From positions 1-8,767 of the forward strand of contig VAYF01000110.1 in the NCBI GenBank assembly GCA_005883885.1: DNA of 8,767 nucleotides, in the 5' to 3' direction. This document shows, piece after piece, positions 1 through 6,540 of this stretch. Numbering within the stretch: position 1 is the stretch's first letter; each line of letters begins with the position of its first letter. Both the position numbers and the translations under genes were made by a program. The notes below the pieces were generated by a model, which saw only the letters and a program-made list of their open reading frames with translations, made no database searches and had not been told where the DNA came from. This DNA comes from Actinomycetota bacterium (GTDB lineage Bacteria > Actinomycetota > UBA4738 > HRBIN12).

Positions 1-1247
1 GGGGCCGGACCGGTCACGATCCCGGGCGACACGTCGAACCCCGAGTTCGCGAGGAGAGTCTCCACGTCGTCCGCCGCGCCACCGGCGCCCCGGTCGATGA
101 CCTCCACGGTCGTGTTGGCCTCGGAGGGCGGCGTGTTGACGAGTTCGGTCCCCAGCGACCCGATTTGCTTGCCGTCGCGGATCGCGGCGAAGATCTGCCG
201 CGCGGCGGGGTCCATGAGGACGACCGACTGCGTCCCCTCCATCCCGGCGCCACCGGGGACCGTGCGGAACTCGACGTTGCCGGTCGTCAGACCGCGGAGC
301 TGTCCGACGAGGTATACGAGATCGCCGGGCAGGAACCCCCGATCGCGGTGGAGGTTCGCGAGCACCGGTTGGACGAGGGCGGGCGCCTTCGCGAGCTCGG
401 CAGGCCGGAGCATCTGGTTGATCACGGCCCGGAGGAACTGCTGCTGCCGTCCGATCCGCGAGAAGTCGGGGATCGCGTCGCACGGGAGGCTCCGCGTCCG
501 GACGTAGGCCAGCGCCTGGTAGCCGTCGAGATGGTGGCATCCCGGGACGACGTCCAACCCGGTGTTCGGGTCGGCGACGTGGCCGACCTCGCCGTAATAG
601 ATCTTCGTCTCGCCGCCTCCACCCGTGTGCTGCATCAACCAGCCGGGTGTGTTCACCTCGTACTGCGGGATACAGAGCTCGACGCCACCGAGCGTGTCAA
701 CCACGTGCTGGAAACCGGCCAGGTCCACATACAGGTAGTGGTCGACCGGCAAGCCGGTCAGGTTCGCGATCGTGTTCGCCATGAGCTGCGGACCGCCGCC
801 CTGCAGGCCCCCCTCGAACGCGGCGTTGATCTTGTTCCAGCCGTGCCCGGGGATGTCGACCCAAAGGTCGCGAGGGAACGAGAGGACGATCGCCTTGTCG
901 AGCGCCGGATCGGTGTGCACGAGCATGATCGTGTCGGTCCTGATCGTGCCGCCGATGTCCTGGTTGGTGCCGAACTGGTGCTGCTCGTCGATCGGCAGCC
1001 CGGCTCGCGAGTCCGAGCCCAGGAGGAGGTAGTTGCACGCGTGTTCCGAGCATCTGCTGGTGGGCGGGGCCGGCGAGCCGGTCGGGACCGCCCGGCGGAA
1101 CGAGGTCGGGTCGACGCCGACATCCCGCAGCTGGACCCACCGGACCGCGCTCGCGGCCCCGACGACGCCGACGACCAGGGAGAGCGACGCGGAAACGGCG
1201 ATCACGACACGGATCAGCCGCCTGGAGGCGGGAGCGGGATCCACCAT
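1..1247 (-). CDS. LytR-CpsA-Psr (LCP) family cell-wall glycopolymer transferase, C-terminus truncated by window edge
   Basis: I translated the minus strand directly: 415 codons from ATG at 1247-1245 with no stop before the window edge. LCP enzymes act outside the membrane and attach undecaprenyl-linked glycopolymers to peptidoglycan (in actinobacteria typically arabinogalactan-like polymers). Residues 1-11 are a short cytoplasmic tail and about 12-35 a single membrane anchor. The LCP domain spans about 72-275: LLLGSDSRAG (74-83), RTDTIMLVHTD (103-113), SFPRDLWVDIPG (123-134) followed by NKINAAF, and YVRTR (248-252) leading to DFSRIGRQQQF (261-271). These hold the Arg and Asp residues that bind the polyprenyl pyrophosphate and Mg. 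Residues about 380-406 (VEVIDRGAGGAADDV, then GFDV) look like the start of a LytR_C domain, so only the C-terminal end is missing. An AGAAGG Shine-Dalgarno lies just upstream of the ATG. The family is clear; the exact polymer is unknown. Confidence 0.93.
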   Translation of the reverse strand, partial: MVDPAPASRRLIRVVIAVSASLSLVVGVVGAASAVRWVQLRDVGVDPTSFRRAVPTGSPAPPTSRCSEHACNYLLLGSDSRAGLPIDEQHQFGTNQDIGGTIRTDTIMLVHTDPALDKAIVLSFPRDLWVDIPGHGWNKINAAFEGGLQGGGPQLMANTIANLTGLPVDHYLYVDLAGFQHVVDTLGGVELCIPQYEVNTPGWLMQHTGGGGETKIYYGEVGHVADPNTGLDVVPGCHHLDGYQALAYVRTRSLPCDAIPDFSRIGRQQQFLRAVINQMLRPAELAKAPALVQPVLANLHRDRGFLPGDLVYLVGQLRGLTTGNVEFRTVPGGAGMEGTQSVVLMDPAARQIFAAIRDGKQIGSLGTELVNTPPSEANTTVEVIDRGAGGAADDVETLLANSGFDVSPGIVTGPA

Positions 1248-1250
1248 GTG

Positions 1251-1262
1251 CCTTCTAGCGTA
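1251..1262 (-). promoter_or_regulatory. Shine-Dalgarno and possible -10 element of the LCP gene
   Basis: Read on the minus strand, AGAAGG (1256-1251) sits 3 nt before the ATG at 1247, which supports that start although the spacing is short. Directly upstream is TACGCT (1262-1257), which fits the actinobacterial TANNNT -10 pattern. I see no good -35 hexamer. Transcription from this element would begin at or a few bases before the start codon, so the RNA leader would be very short. The SD is reasonably supported; the -10 is a guess. Confidence 0.35.
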
Positions 1263-1274
1263 TCGGTGGCCGAA

Positions 1275-1333
1275 GGCGCGGCGACCGCCGACCTGTGTCG
1301 TTCCGATGGCGAGCTTGTGTCGGTCGCCGCGCC
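1275..1333. repeat. 13-bp perfect inverted repeat in the divergent LCP / receiver-GGDEF intergenic region
   Basis: GGCGCGGCGACCG at 1275-1287 is matched exactly by its reverse complement at 1321-1333, with 33 nt between. The spacer also carries two direct copies of TGTGTCG (1294-1300 and 1316-1322). The pair lies between two divergent genes, so it could be a regulator binding site acting on either promoter, or an RNA stem in a long leader of the plus-strand gene. No protein is known to bind it. Confidence 0.5.
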
Positions 1334-1347
1334 CTGGACCGGTGTCT

Positions 1348-1364
1348 CGGCCGGTGCCCGGCCG
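1348..1364. repeat. GC-only stem-loop (7-bp arms, 3-nt loop) upstream of the receiver/GGDEF gene
   Basis: CGGCCGG (1348-1354) and CCGGCCG (1358-1364) flank the loop TGC. The hairpin lies about 60 nt before the ATG at 1424, where it could be in the 5' leader of that gene. In DNA this rich in G and C a 7-bp stem is expected fairly often by chance, so function is uncertain. There is no T-run after it, so it does not look like an intrinsic terminator. Confidence 0.3.
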
Positions 1365-1407
1365 TGCCGATGTGCGATGATGCGCGGCGCCTTGCGCAAC
1401 GGCCACC

Positions 1408-1416
1408 GGAGAGAGG
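1408..1416 (+). promoter_or_regulatory. Shine-Dalgarno that decides the start of the receiver/GGDEF gene
   Basis: The purine-rich GGAGAGAGG ends 7 nt before the ATG at 1424. The reading frame is open further upstream to 1295, but the earlier start has no comparable ribosome site, and the residues it would add look like a low-complexity shadow. The SD therefore favours 1424. Confidence 0.6.
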
Positions 1417-1423
1417 CGGGGAC

Positions 1424-2248
1424 ATGCTGACGGGACCGGTGAGCGTGCTCGTCGTCGGACTCGACGACGCCGAGGTCGCAGCGCTCGCCCGCGAGGATGG
1501 GTTCGCCGTTCGCGGCGTTCCGGTCATCGAAGCCCCGAGCGGCGTCGATGCCGTCGTGATCGCGCTCGACAGCGATGCCCCCTTGGAGGCGGTCCGTCGC
1601 GTCCGCACGCTGGAGCCCGACGCTGCGGTGGTCGTGGTCACCGAGGCCGACCACCGGGCCGACGGGGCCGTCGCGATGCATGCCGGTGTGGAAGATCACC
1701 TCGTGCGGGATGAGCTGCTGGGACCGCTCCTGCCGCGCTCGATCCGGTACGCGGTCGCCACCCGGCGCATGCGACGAGAGCTGGCAGCGAGCGACGAGGT
1801 GACGGCGCTGCCCACCCTCCGTGGGTTCGCACCGATCGCGGAGCACCATCTGCGGATGGCCGACCGCGCGGGCCAGCCGGTCGTCTTCGTCTTCGTTCGG
1901 ATCGAGGAGCATGATTCGCTCCAGGCCGCGCTCGGCAGGGAGGCGGCCGACGAGCTCGCCCGGGACGCCGCCGGGGTGGTGCTGAACTCCGTCCGCGATT
2001 CCGACGTGCCTGGAAGGATCGCACCCGACACGTTCTGCATCCTGTTGACCGGTGAGGCGGAGGGCGCCGAGACCACCGTCCTCTCACGGCTGGTGGAGGC
2101 GATGGCCGTGCACGATGCCCGGCGCGACCGACCGCGAGCCCTCAAGCTGTCGGTCGGCACCGCTCGGTACGAGCCCGGCACCGGCCTCCACCTGGCCGAG
2201 CTGCTCGAGGGAGCGATCCGCCGGCTGGGTCGTGGCGGAGGAGCTTGA
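1424..2248 (+). CDS. Receiver-like + degenerate GGDEF domain protein (probably no phospho-acceptor and no cyclase activity)
   Basis: 274 aa. Residues about 5-118 have a response-regulator receiver layout: a VSVLVVGLDD strand, a VDAVVIALDSD strand, VVVVTEAD with the conserved Thr (T73), AGVEDHLVR, then RSIRYAVATRRMRREL as linker helix. The acidic pocket is broken (G12, L13), the usual phospho-Asp position is A47, and the conserved Lys is R95. Residues about 123-268 follow a GGDEF domain: DEVTALPTLRGF matches the D-LTGL-NR-F signature, VFVFVRIEEHDSL the metal-binding strand, RIAPDTF (198-204) the R-x-GGDEF loop, and LKLSVGTARYEPG the terminal signature. The motif reads APDTF instead of GGDEF, and the first-strand metal Asp is absent. 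I infer a non-catalytic signalling protein, perhaps a c-di-GMP/GTP-binding or protein-docking module. It is divergent from the LCP gene and 125 bp ahead of the sigma factor, which it may or may not serve. Confidence 0.8.
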   Translation: MLTGPVSVLVVGLDDAEVAALAREDGFAVRGVPVIEAPSGVDAVVIALDSDAPLEAVRRVRTLEPDAAVVVVTEADHRADGAVAMHAGVEDHLVRDELLGPLLPRSIRYAVATRRMRRELAASDEVTALPTLRGFAPIAEHHLRMADRAGQPVVFVFVRIEEHDSLQAALGREAADELARDAAGVVLNSVRDSDVPGRIAPDTFCILLTGEAEGAETTVLSRLVEAMAVHDARRDRPRALKLSVGTARYEPGTGLHLAELLEGAIRRLGRGGGA

Positions 2249-2373
2249 CGGCGAGGTGAGCGGATCGGTCATCCGGTCGGCCGTCCGCGGCGGATACCGT
2301 GCGGAGCTCCCGTGGAGGATCGACGCGCGCGCAGGTGACCGCCGCGATGCAGAGCAGGAGCGTCGCGTCGGGG

Positions 2374-2949
2374 ATGGTTGAGGACCTCTCCGCCGCGCGC
2401 GACCGCCAGCTCGTCCGGCGCATCGAAGGAGGAGACGAAGAGGCGTTCCGCAGCCTGTTCGCCAGCTATGCGCCCTCCGCGATGGCACTCGCCGTTCGTG
2501 TGGTTCGACAGACCCAGCTGGCGGAGGAGATCGTGCAGGAAGCGTTCCTGACCCTCTGGCGGAGCCCGGGCGTCTTCGACGAGCGACGCGGCTCGGTGAA
2601 GGCCTGGCTGATGACCATGGTCCACCACCGCGCCGTCGACGTGGTCCGTCGCGAGGCATCACTTCGACGGCGCTCCGACGAGATGGTGGTGAGGATCCGG
2701 GAGGAGACCGAGGATCCGACCGAGGCCGTGGTGGAGGCGGTCGCCGCGCCGGGGGAGCGCGATGCTGTCCGGAAGGCACTCCGCTCCCTCCCGGACGACC
2801 AGCGCGAGGTGTTGGAGCTGATGTACTTCGGCGGCCTGTCGCAATCGCAGGTCGCCGAGAAGACCGGCGCTCCGCTCGGCACGGTGAAGTCGCGCGCCCT
2901 GCTCGGCATGCGAAGGATGCGCTCGATGGTTGCGGAGATGGAGCGATGA
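2374..2949 (+). CDS. ECF-family RNA polymerase sigma factor (SigK/SigL-like, RskA-partnered)
   Basis: 191 aa from ATG 2374, the usual ECF size. Region 2 (about 24-97) includes EEAFRSLFASYAP, then the -10-recognition segment around VQEAFLTLWRSP and KAWLMTMVHHRAVDVVRR. A variable linker (about 98-130) leads to region 4 (about 131-184): LRSLPDDQREVLELMYFGGLSQSQVAEKTGAPLGTVKSR, a helix-turn-helix that reads the -35 element. The protein directs RNA polymerase to a small stress or envelope regulon when released by its anti-sigma factor. The frame is open upstream, with alternative starts at GTG 2299, GTG 2335 and ATG 2347. I prefer 2374 because DRQLVRRIEGGDEEAF should sit 10-20 residues from the N-terminus, although its SD (AGGAG, 2356-2360) is 13 nt away. 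The stop overlaps the next start as ATGA, indicating translational coupling with the anti-sigma gene. Confidence 0.93.
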   Translation: MVEDLSAARDRQLVRRIEGGDEEAFRSLFASYAPSAMALAVRVVRQTQLAEEIVQEAFLTLWRSPGVFDERRGSVKAWLMTMVHHRAVDVVRREASLRRRSDEMVVRIREETEDPTEAVVEAVAAPGERDAVRKALRSLPDDQREVLELMYFGGLSQSQVAEKTGAPLGTVKSRALLGMRRMRSMVAEMER

Positions 2950-3623
2950 GCACGCGCGACCACGGGCTGATCGAAGAGCTGCTCGCCGGGCGCGTGCTCG
3001 GCGGGCTGGAACCCGAGGACGATGCCGCTCTCCTCGCCGCGATGGCCGCGCACGGCGACTGCGAGGAGTGCCGCCGGCTCGAGGCCGGGTTCGAGGAGAC
3101 GGCGGGTCTCCTGGGGTTCGCGCTCGATGCCGTCCCGGTCCGCGAGGAGCTCGCGGACCGGGTGCTCGAAGGAGCGCGAGTGGCGGGTTGGGCGGGGAGG
3201 CGGCGACCGCAACGGCGCGCAGCGCTCGTCGCGATCGCCGCCGCGCTCGTCGTCGTCATCGCGGGCGTCGCGACGCTCCGCCCGCGCACGCAACCGATCG
3301 TCGGCGCGACCTCCGCGCAGCAGGTCCGCCGGTTCCAGGGCGGCGCCGGCGCGCTCACGTTGCTGTACGCGCCGGGTCAGCCGGGGGCGCTCGTCTGGGG
3401 GGAGGATCTGCCGGCGCCCGGCGCGGGCAAGACCTACGAGATCTGGATGATCACCGGCAGCACGCCGGTCTCGGCCGGATGCGCCTCGCCCACGAACGGA
3501 GAGCTCTCCGCGTTCACCGACGCCGACGTCAGCAGGAGCGACCTGATGGCGGTCACGCTCGAGCCCAGATCGTGCCCGCCAGCCCCGACGACCCAACCCG
3601 TGTACACCGCGACCCTCGCGTGA
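2946..3623 (+). CDS. RskA-type membrane anti-sigma factor
   Basis: 225 aa. The cytosolic N-terminal part (1-85) has the anti-sigma layout (LIEELLAGRVLGGLEPEDDAALLAAM) and a His-Cys-Cys cluster at H36, C39 and C42, in AHGDCEECRRL. This resembles the ZAS zinc motif, but the His-Cys spacing is one residue shorter than the usual H-x3-C-x2-C. Residues about 91-110 form one transmembrane helix after an Arg-rich stretch. The outer part (about 125-225) is an RskA C-terminal domain: GALTLLYAPGQPGALVWG, GKTYEIWMITGSTPVSAG, then LMAVTLEP. It should hold the upstream sigma factor at the membrane until regulated proteolysis frees it. An SD GGAG (2934-2937) lies inside the sigma gene, and the ATGA overlap keeps the two at a linked dose. 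It contains a strong hairpin (3134-3162). Confidence 0.92.
   Translation: MSTRDHGLIEELLAGRVLGGLEPEDDAALLAAMAAHGDCEECRRLEAGFEETAGLLGFALDAVPVREELADRVLEGARVAGWAGRRRPQRRAALVAIAAALVVVIAGVATLRPRTQPIVGATSAQQVRRFQGGAGALTLLYAPGQPGALVWGEDLPAPGAGKTYEIWMITGSTPVSAGCASPTNGELSAFTDADVSRSDLMAVTLEPRSCPPAPTTQPVYTATLA
3134..3162. repeat. Intragenic hairpin with 13-bp perfect stem in the anti-sigma gene
   Basis: CCCGGTCCGCGAG (3134-3146) and its exact reverse complement (3150-3162) flank a 3-nt loop GAG. It encodes residues about 64-72 of the anti-sigma factor, in the linker between the zinc-like motif and the membrane helix. With 13 pairs, nearly all G-C, the RNA stem would be very stable. Possible roles are slowing ribosomes before the membrane segment, an RNA-processing site that sets sigma to anti-sigma ratio, or none. 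Confidence 0.55.
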
Positions 3624-3653
3624 GCCCTCACCGGATCCCCCGCTTCAGGGTCG
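3610..3653. terminator. Possible bidirectional terminator-like structure between the anti-sigma gene and acnA
   Basis: The two genes converge with only 21 bp between their stops. CGACCCT (3610-3616) pairs with AGGGTCG (3647-3653) across both stop codons, and a nested GTGAG / CTCAC (3620-3624, 3627-3631) could form inside. No T-run follows on either strand, so this is not a classical intrinsic terminator. The short arms and long loop make it weak evidence. Confidence 0.22.
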
Positions 3654-6494
3654 AAGCATGTCCGCGAGGACCAGGTTGAGGACCCCGCCGGCGCGGAGGT
3701 AGTCGAGCTCGGCGGCCCCGTCAACACGGAGCGTCGCGGGGAACGAGATGACTCGTCCATCCTCCGCCAGCGCTTCGACCGCCACCTCCTGCCCGGGCAC
3801 GACCTCGCCGGTCAGCCCGCGAACGGCGTACGTCTCGCGTCCGCTCAGGCCGAGCGACGCCGCGGTCGTGCCCGCGACGTACTGCAGCGGCAGCACGCCC
3901 ATCCCGACCAGGTTCGAGCGATGGATCCGCTCGTAGCTCTCCGCGATCACGAACCGGACGCCGAGGAGCGCGGGCCCCTTGGCCGCCCAGTCGCGGCTCG
4001 ACCCGCTGCCGTACTCCTTCCCCGCGAGCACCGCCAGGGGGACGCCCTCGTCCCGGTACCGCTCGGCGGCGTCGAAGATCGAGAGCACCTCTCCGCTCGG
4101 GAGATGGGCCGTCCACGAGCCCTCGGTCCCGGGCGCGAGCTCGTTACGGAGCCGGATGTTGGCGAACGTGCCGCGCATCATCACTTCGTGGTTCCCGCGA
4201 CGGGCACCGTAGGAATTGAACTCGCCGGGAGGGACGCCGCGTTCCTGCAGGTAGCGCCCCGCGGGCGAATCCGCCTTGATCGAGCCCGCCGGGGAGATGT
4301 GATCGGTCGTGATCGAATCGCCGACGCGCACGAGGACCCTCGCTCCCTCGATATCCTCGATCGGTCGCGCCTCCTCCTGGAAGAACGGCGGTTCCTGCAC
4401 GTAGGTCGACGCGGGGTCCCAGGCGTACACCGGTCCGCTCGGGGTCGGCAACGCCATCCACCGTTCGTCGCCGTCCCAGATGTGGGCGTACTCACGCTCG
4501 AACTGGTCCTGCGTGATCGCCGCAGCCATCGAGGAGGCGATCTCGTCCGGTGCCGGCCAGATGTCTCGGAGGAAGACGGGTCCGTCGGTGCCCACGCCGA
4601 GCGGTTCGCTCGTCATATCCACCTCGACCGAACCGGCCAGGGCGTACGCCACGCAGAGCGGCGGCGAGGCCAGGTAGCTCGCCCGCACCTGCGGGTGGAT
4701 CCGGCCCTCGAAGTTCCGGTTGCCGGAGAGCACCGCCACGACGTTGAGATCGCCCTCGTCCACCGCCGCGGCGACGCGCTCGGGCAGCGGCCCGGAGTTC
4801 CCGATACACGTCGTGCAGCCGTACCCGACGAGCGCGAACCCGAGCTTCTCGAGATAGGAAGTCAGACCCGCGCTGTCGAGGTAGTCGGTGACGACGCGCG
4901 AGCCCGGTGCCAGTGACGTCTTGACCCACGAGCGCGTCTCGAGTCCCGCCTCCACCGCCTTCTTCGCGAGCAGGCCGGCGGCGAGCATCACCGACGGGTT
5001 GGACGTGTTCGTACAGGAGGTGATCGCGGCGATCACGACCGAGCCGTGCTTCACGATGTCGCCGTCGACCGACATCGGAGTCTCCGCGCCCGGCTCGGTC
5101 GTCGCGTCGGTGTCCACCTCGACGTCGACGTTCCCGCCCTCCTCCTCGAACCTGCCGACGTCGCTCGGGCGGGGATCGGGCTCCACGTGGTCACGGAAGG
5201 CCGCCAGGAACGATCCCCAGACCTCGGCGAGGGGCACGCGGTCCTGCGGACGCTTCGGGCCGGCGACCGAGGGCTCCATCGCCGCAAGATCCAGCTCCAC
5301 GACCTCCGAGAAGCGGGGCTCGGGGTCCCCGTCGGCGCGGAACAACCCTTGTTCCTTCGTGTATCGCTCGACCAGATCGACCAGGTCACCGCGACCCGTG
5401 AAGGTCAGGTAGCGAAGGGTCTCGTGGTCGACCGGGAAGTATGCGGAGGTGGCCCCGTATTCAGGACACATGTTCGATAACGTCGCCCGGTCGGCCACCG
5501 ACAATGAGGACAATCCGTCGCCGAAGAACTCGACGAACGTCCCGACCACGCCGTGTGCTCGAAGCATCTGCGTCAGCCTCAGGACCAGGTCGGTGGCCGT
5601 GGTCCCGGCAGGAAGAGAGCCCACGACGCGGACCCCGAGCACGAGCGGTTGCGGAAGGAAGATCGGCTGGCCGAGCATCGCCGCCTCGGCCTCGATGCCA
5701 CCCACCCCCCAGCCGAGCACGCCGAGCCCGTTGACCATCGTCGTGTGGGAATCCGTGCCCACGAGGGTGTCGGGGAACGCGAGCCCGTCCCTGATGGCGA
5801 CCACATGCCCGAGATGCTCCAGGTTCACCTGGTGGCAGATCCCGGCGCCCGGCGGGACCACCCGGACGTTGGCGAAGGCCTGTTGGGCCCACCGGAGCAG
5901 GGCGTAGCGCTCCGCGTTCCGGCGGTACTCCCAGTCGATGTTGGCCTCGTACGCATCGCGCGACCGGAACAGATCGACCTGGACGGAATGGTCGATGATG
6001 AGGTCGACCGGAACATGAGGGTTCACGCGCGCCGGATCGGCGCCCGCGCGCCCCACCGCGCTCCGCATCGCCGCCAGGTCGACGACCGCGGGCACACCGG
6101 TGAAGTCCTGCATGAGGACGCGTCCGGGCATGAACGCGATCGCGAGCGCCGGCGCCGGCCACGCGGCCAGCGCCTCGACGTCGGCGTCGGCGACATCGCG
6201 GCTCCCCGTCCGCCGAAGCAGGTCCTCGAGGAGGATCTTGAGGGTATGTGGCAGGCTCTGCACCGCGCCGATCGCCTGCTCGGACAACCAGGCCAGCCGG
6301 TAGATGTCCACGTTGCCCGCGGCGAGCGAGAGGGTCGAGCGGGCCCCTTCGAGCTCTGAGGTCGATCGCGTCGTCGGGCTCCTTCCGCGGGCCGCCAGGG
6401 CCTCCCGTCGGCCGGCCGCCGTCGATCGTCGGCGGAGGTAACCTCCATCCTCCCAAAACGGGGCGCGCTGGTCGCGGGACCGGCGACGTCCCAC
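3645..6494 (-). CDS. acnA: Aconitate hydratase A (citrate/isocitrate interconversion)
   Basis: 949 aa as an open frame from GTG 6494. Aconitase converts citrate to isocitrate through cis-aconitate in the TCA cycle, using a cytosolic [4Fe-4S] cluster. The cluster cysteines are visible: C494 in AAITSCTNTSNP, C560 and C563 in GYGCTTCIGNSG. Other signatures are LVGTDSHTTMVNGLGVLGWGVGG (244-266, here given as separate conserved stretches), the swivel domain beginning VGDSITTDHISPAGSIK (724-740), NSYGARRGNHEVMMRGTF (760-777) and GKEYGSGSSRDWAAKGP (825-841). The acidic linker at about 440-470 fits actinobacterial AcnA. The conserved domain starts near residue 51 (ARSTLSL, then VDIYRLAWL). The preceding 50 Arg-rich residues look unlike the family, and no other in-frame ATG, GTG or TTG lies between. 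Whether GTG 6494 is the true start is doubtful; identity and the 3' end are certain. Confidence 0.97.
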   Translation of the reverse strand: MGRRRSRDQRAPFWEDGGYLRRRSTAAGRREALAARGRSPTTRSTSELEGARSTLSLAAGNVDIYRLAWLSEQAIGAVQSLPHTLKILLEDLLRRTGSRDVADADVEALAAWPAPALAIAFMPGRVLMQDFTGVPAVVDLAAMRSAVGRAGADPARVNPHVPVDLIIDHSVQVDLFRSRDAYEANIDWEYRRNAERYALLRWAQQAFANVRVVPPGAGICHQVNLEHLGHVVAIRDGLAFPDTLVGTDSHTTMVNGLGVLGWGVGGIEAEAAMLGQPIFLPQPLVLGVRVVGSLPAGTTATDLVLRLTQMLRAHGVVGTFVEFFGDGLSSLSVADRATLSNMCPEYGATSAYFPVDHETLRYLTFTGRGDLVDLVERYTKEQGLFRADGDPEPRFSEVVELDLAAMEPSVAGPKRPQDRVPLAEVWGSFLAAFRDHVEPDPRPSDVGRFEEEGGNVDVEVDTDATTEPGAETPMSVDGDIVKHGSVVIAAITSCTNTSNPSVMLAAGLLAKKAVEAGLETRSWVKTSLAPGSRVVTDYLDSAGLTSYLEKLGFALVGYGCTTCIGNSGPLPERVAAAVDEGDLNVVAVLSGNRNFEGRIHPQVRASYLASPPLCVAYALAGSVEVDMTSEPLGVGTDGPVFLRDIWPAPDEIASSMAAAITQDQFEREYAHIWDGDERWMALPTPSGPVYAWDPASTYVQEPPFFQEEARPIEDIEGARVLVRVGDSITTDHISPAGSIKADSPAGRYLQERGVPPGEFNSYGARRGNHEVMMRGTFANIRLRNELAPGTEGSWTAHLPSGEVLSIFDAAERYRDEGVPLAVLAGKEYGSGSSRDWAAKGPALLGVRFVIAESYERIHRSNLVGMGVLPLQYVAGTTAASLGLSGRETYAVRGLTGEVVPGQEVAVEALAEDGRVISFPATLRVDGAAELDYLRAGGVLNLVLADMLRP
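6416..6446. repeat. Two adjacent palindromes near the 5' end of acnA
   Basis: 6416-6435 is a 20-nt palindrome with a single mismatch (T/T at 6422/6429), centred on CGATCG. It abuts GGAGGTAACCTCC (6434-6446), a palindrome of two 6-bp arms around one base. They lie about 80-150 bp before the first conserved aconitase codon, inside the doubtful N-terminal extension. If the real acnA start is downstream of 6416, they would be in its promoter or leader and could be operators. Confidence 0.4.
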
Positions 6495-6513
6495 AGGCTC
6501 GCCGGAACGTCTG

Positions 6514-6540
6514 CGACGATCGGCGAGTGATCGATCGTCG
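6514..6540. repeat. 8-bp inverted repeat enclosing the lipoprotein start codon
   Basis: CGACGATC (6514-6521) and GATCGTCG (6533-6540) are exact reverse complements with 11 nt between, and the GTG start (6527-6529) is in the loop. The 9-mer CGATCGTCG (either strand) also forms the core of the palindrome at 6416-6435, giving three copies in about 120 bp of the acnA-lipoprotein boundary. It could be an operator shared by the divergent genes or an RNA hairpin presenting the start codon. The word recurs in coding parts of the window, which weakens the case. Confidence 0.35.

Noticed and set aside
165..1430. Long plus-strand open frame opposite the LCP gene
   Set aside because: It is antisense to a protein with clear LCP motifs. 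Its product is Arg/Asp/Val-rich without any domain, and long shadow frames are normal in such GC-rich DNA.
2084..3596. Two long minus-strand frames opposite the sigma and anti-sigma genes
   Set aside because: Their products are Arg/Ser/Pro-rich low-complexity sequence with no recognisable motif, and the plus strand carries two well-supported genes here.
3921..4916. 331-codon plus-strand frame inside acnA
   Set aside because: The opposite strand encodes the aconitase swivel domain and cluster-binding region without interruption. The plus-strand product has no domain.
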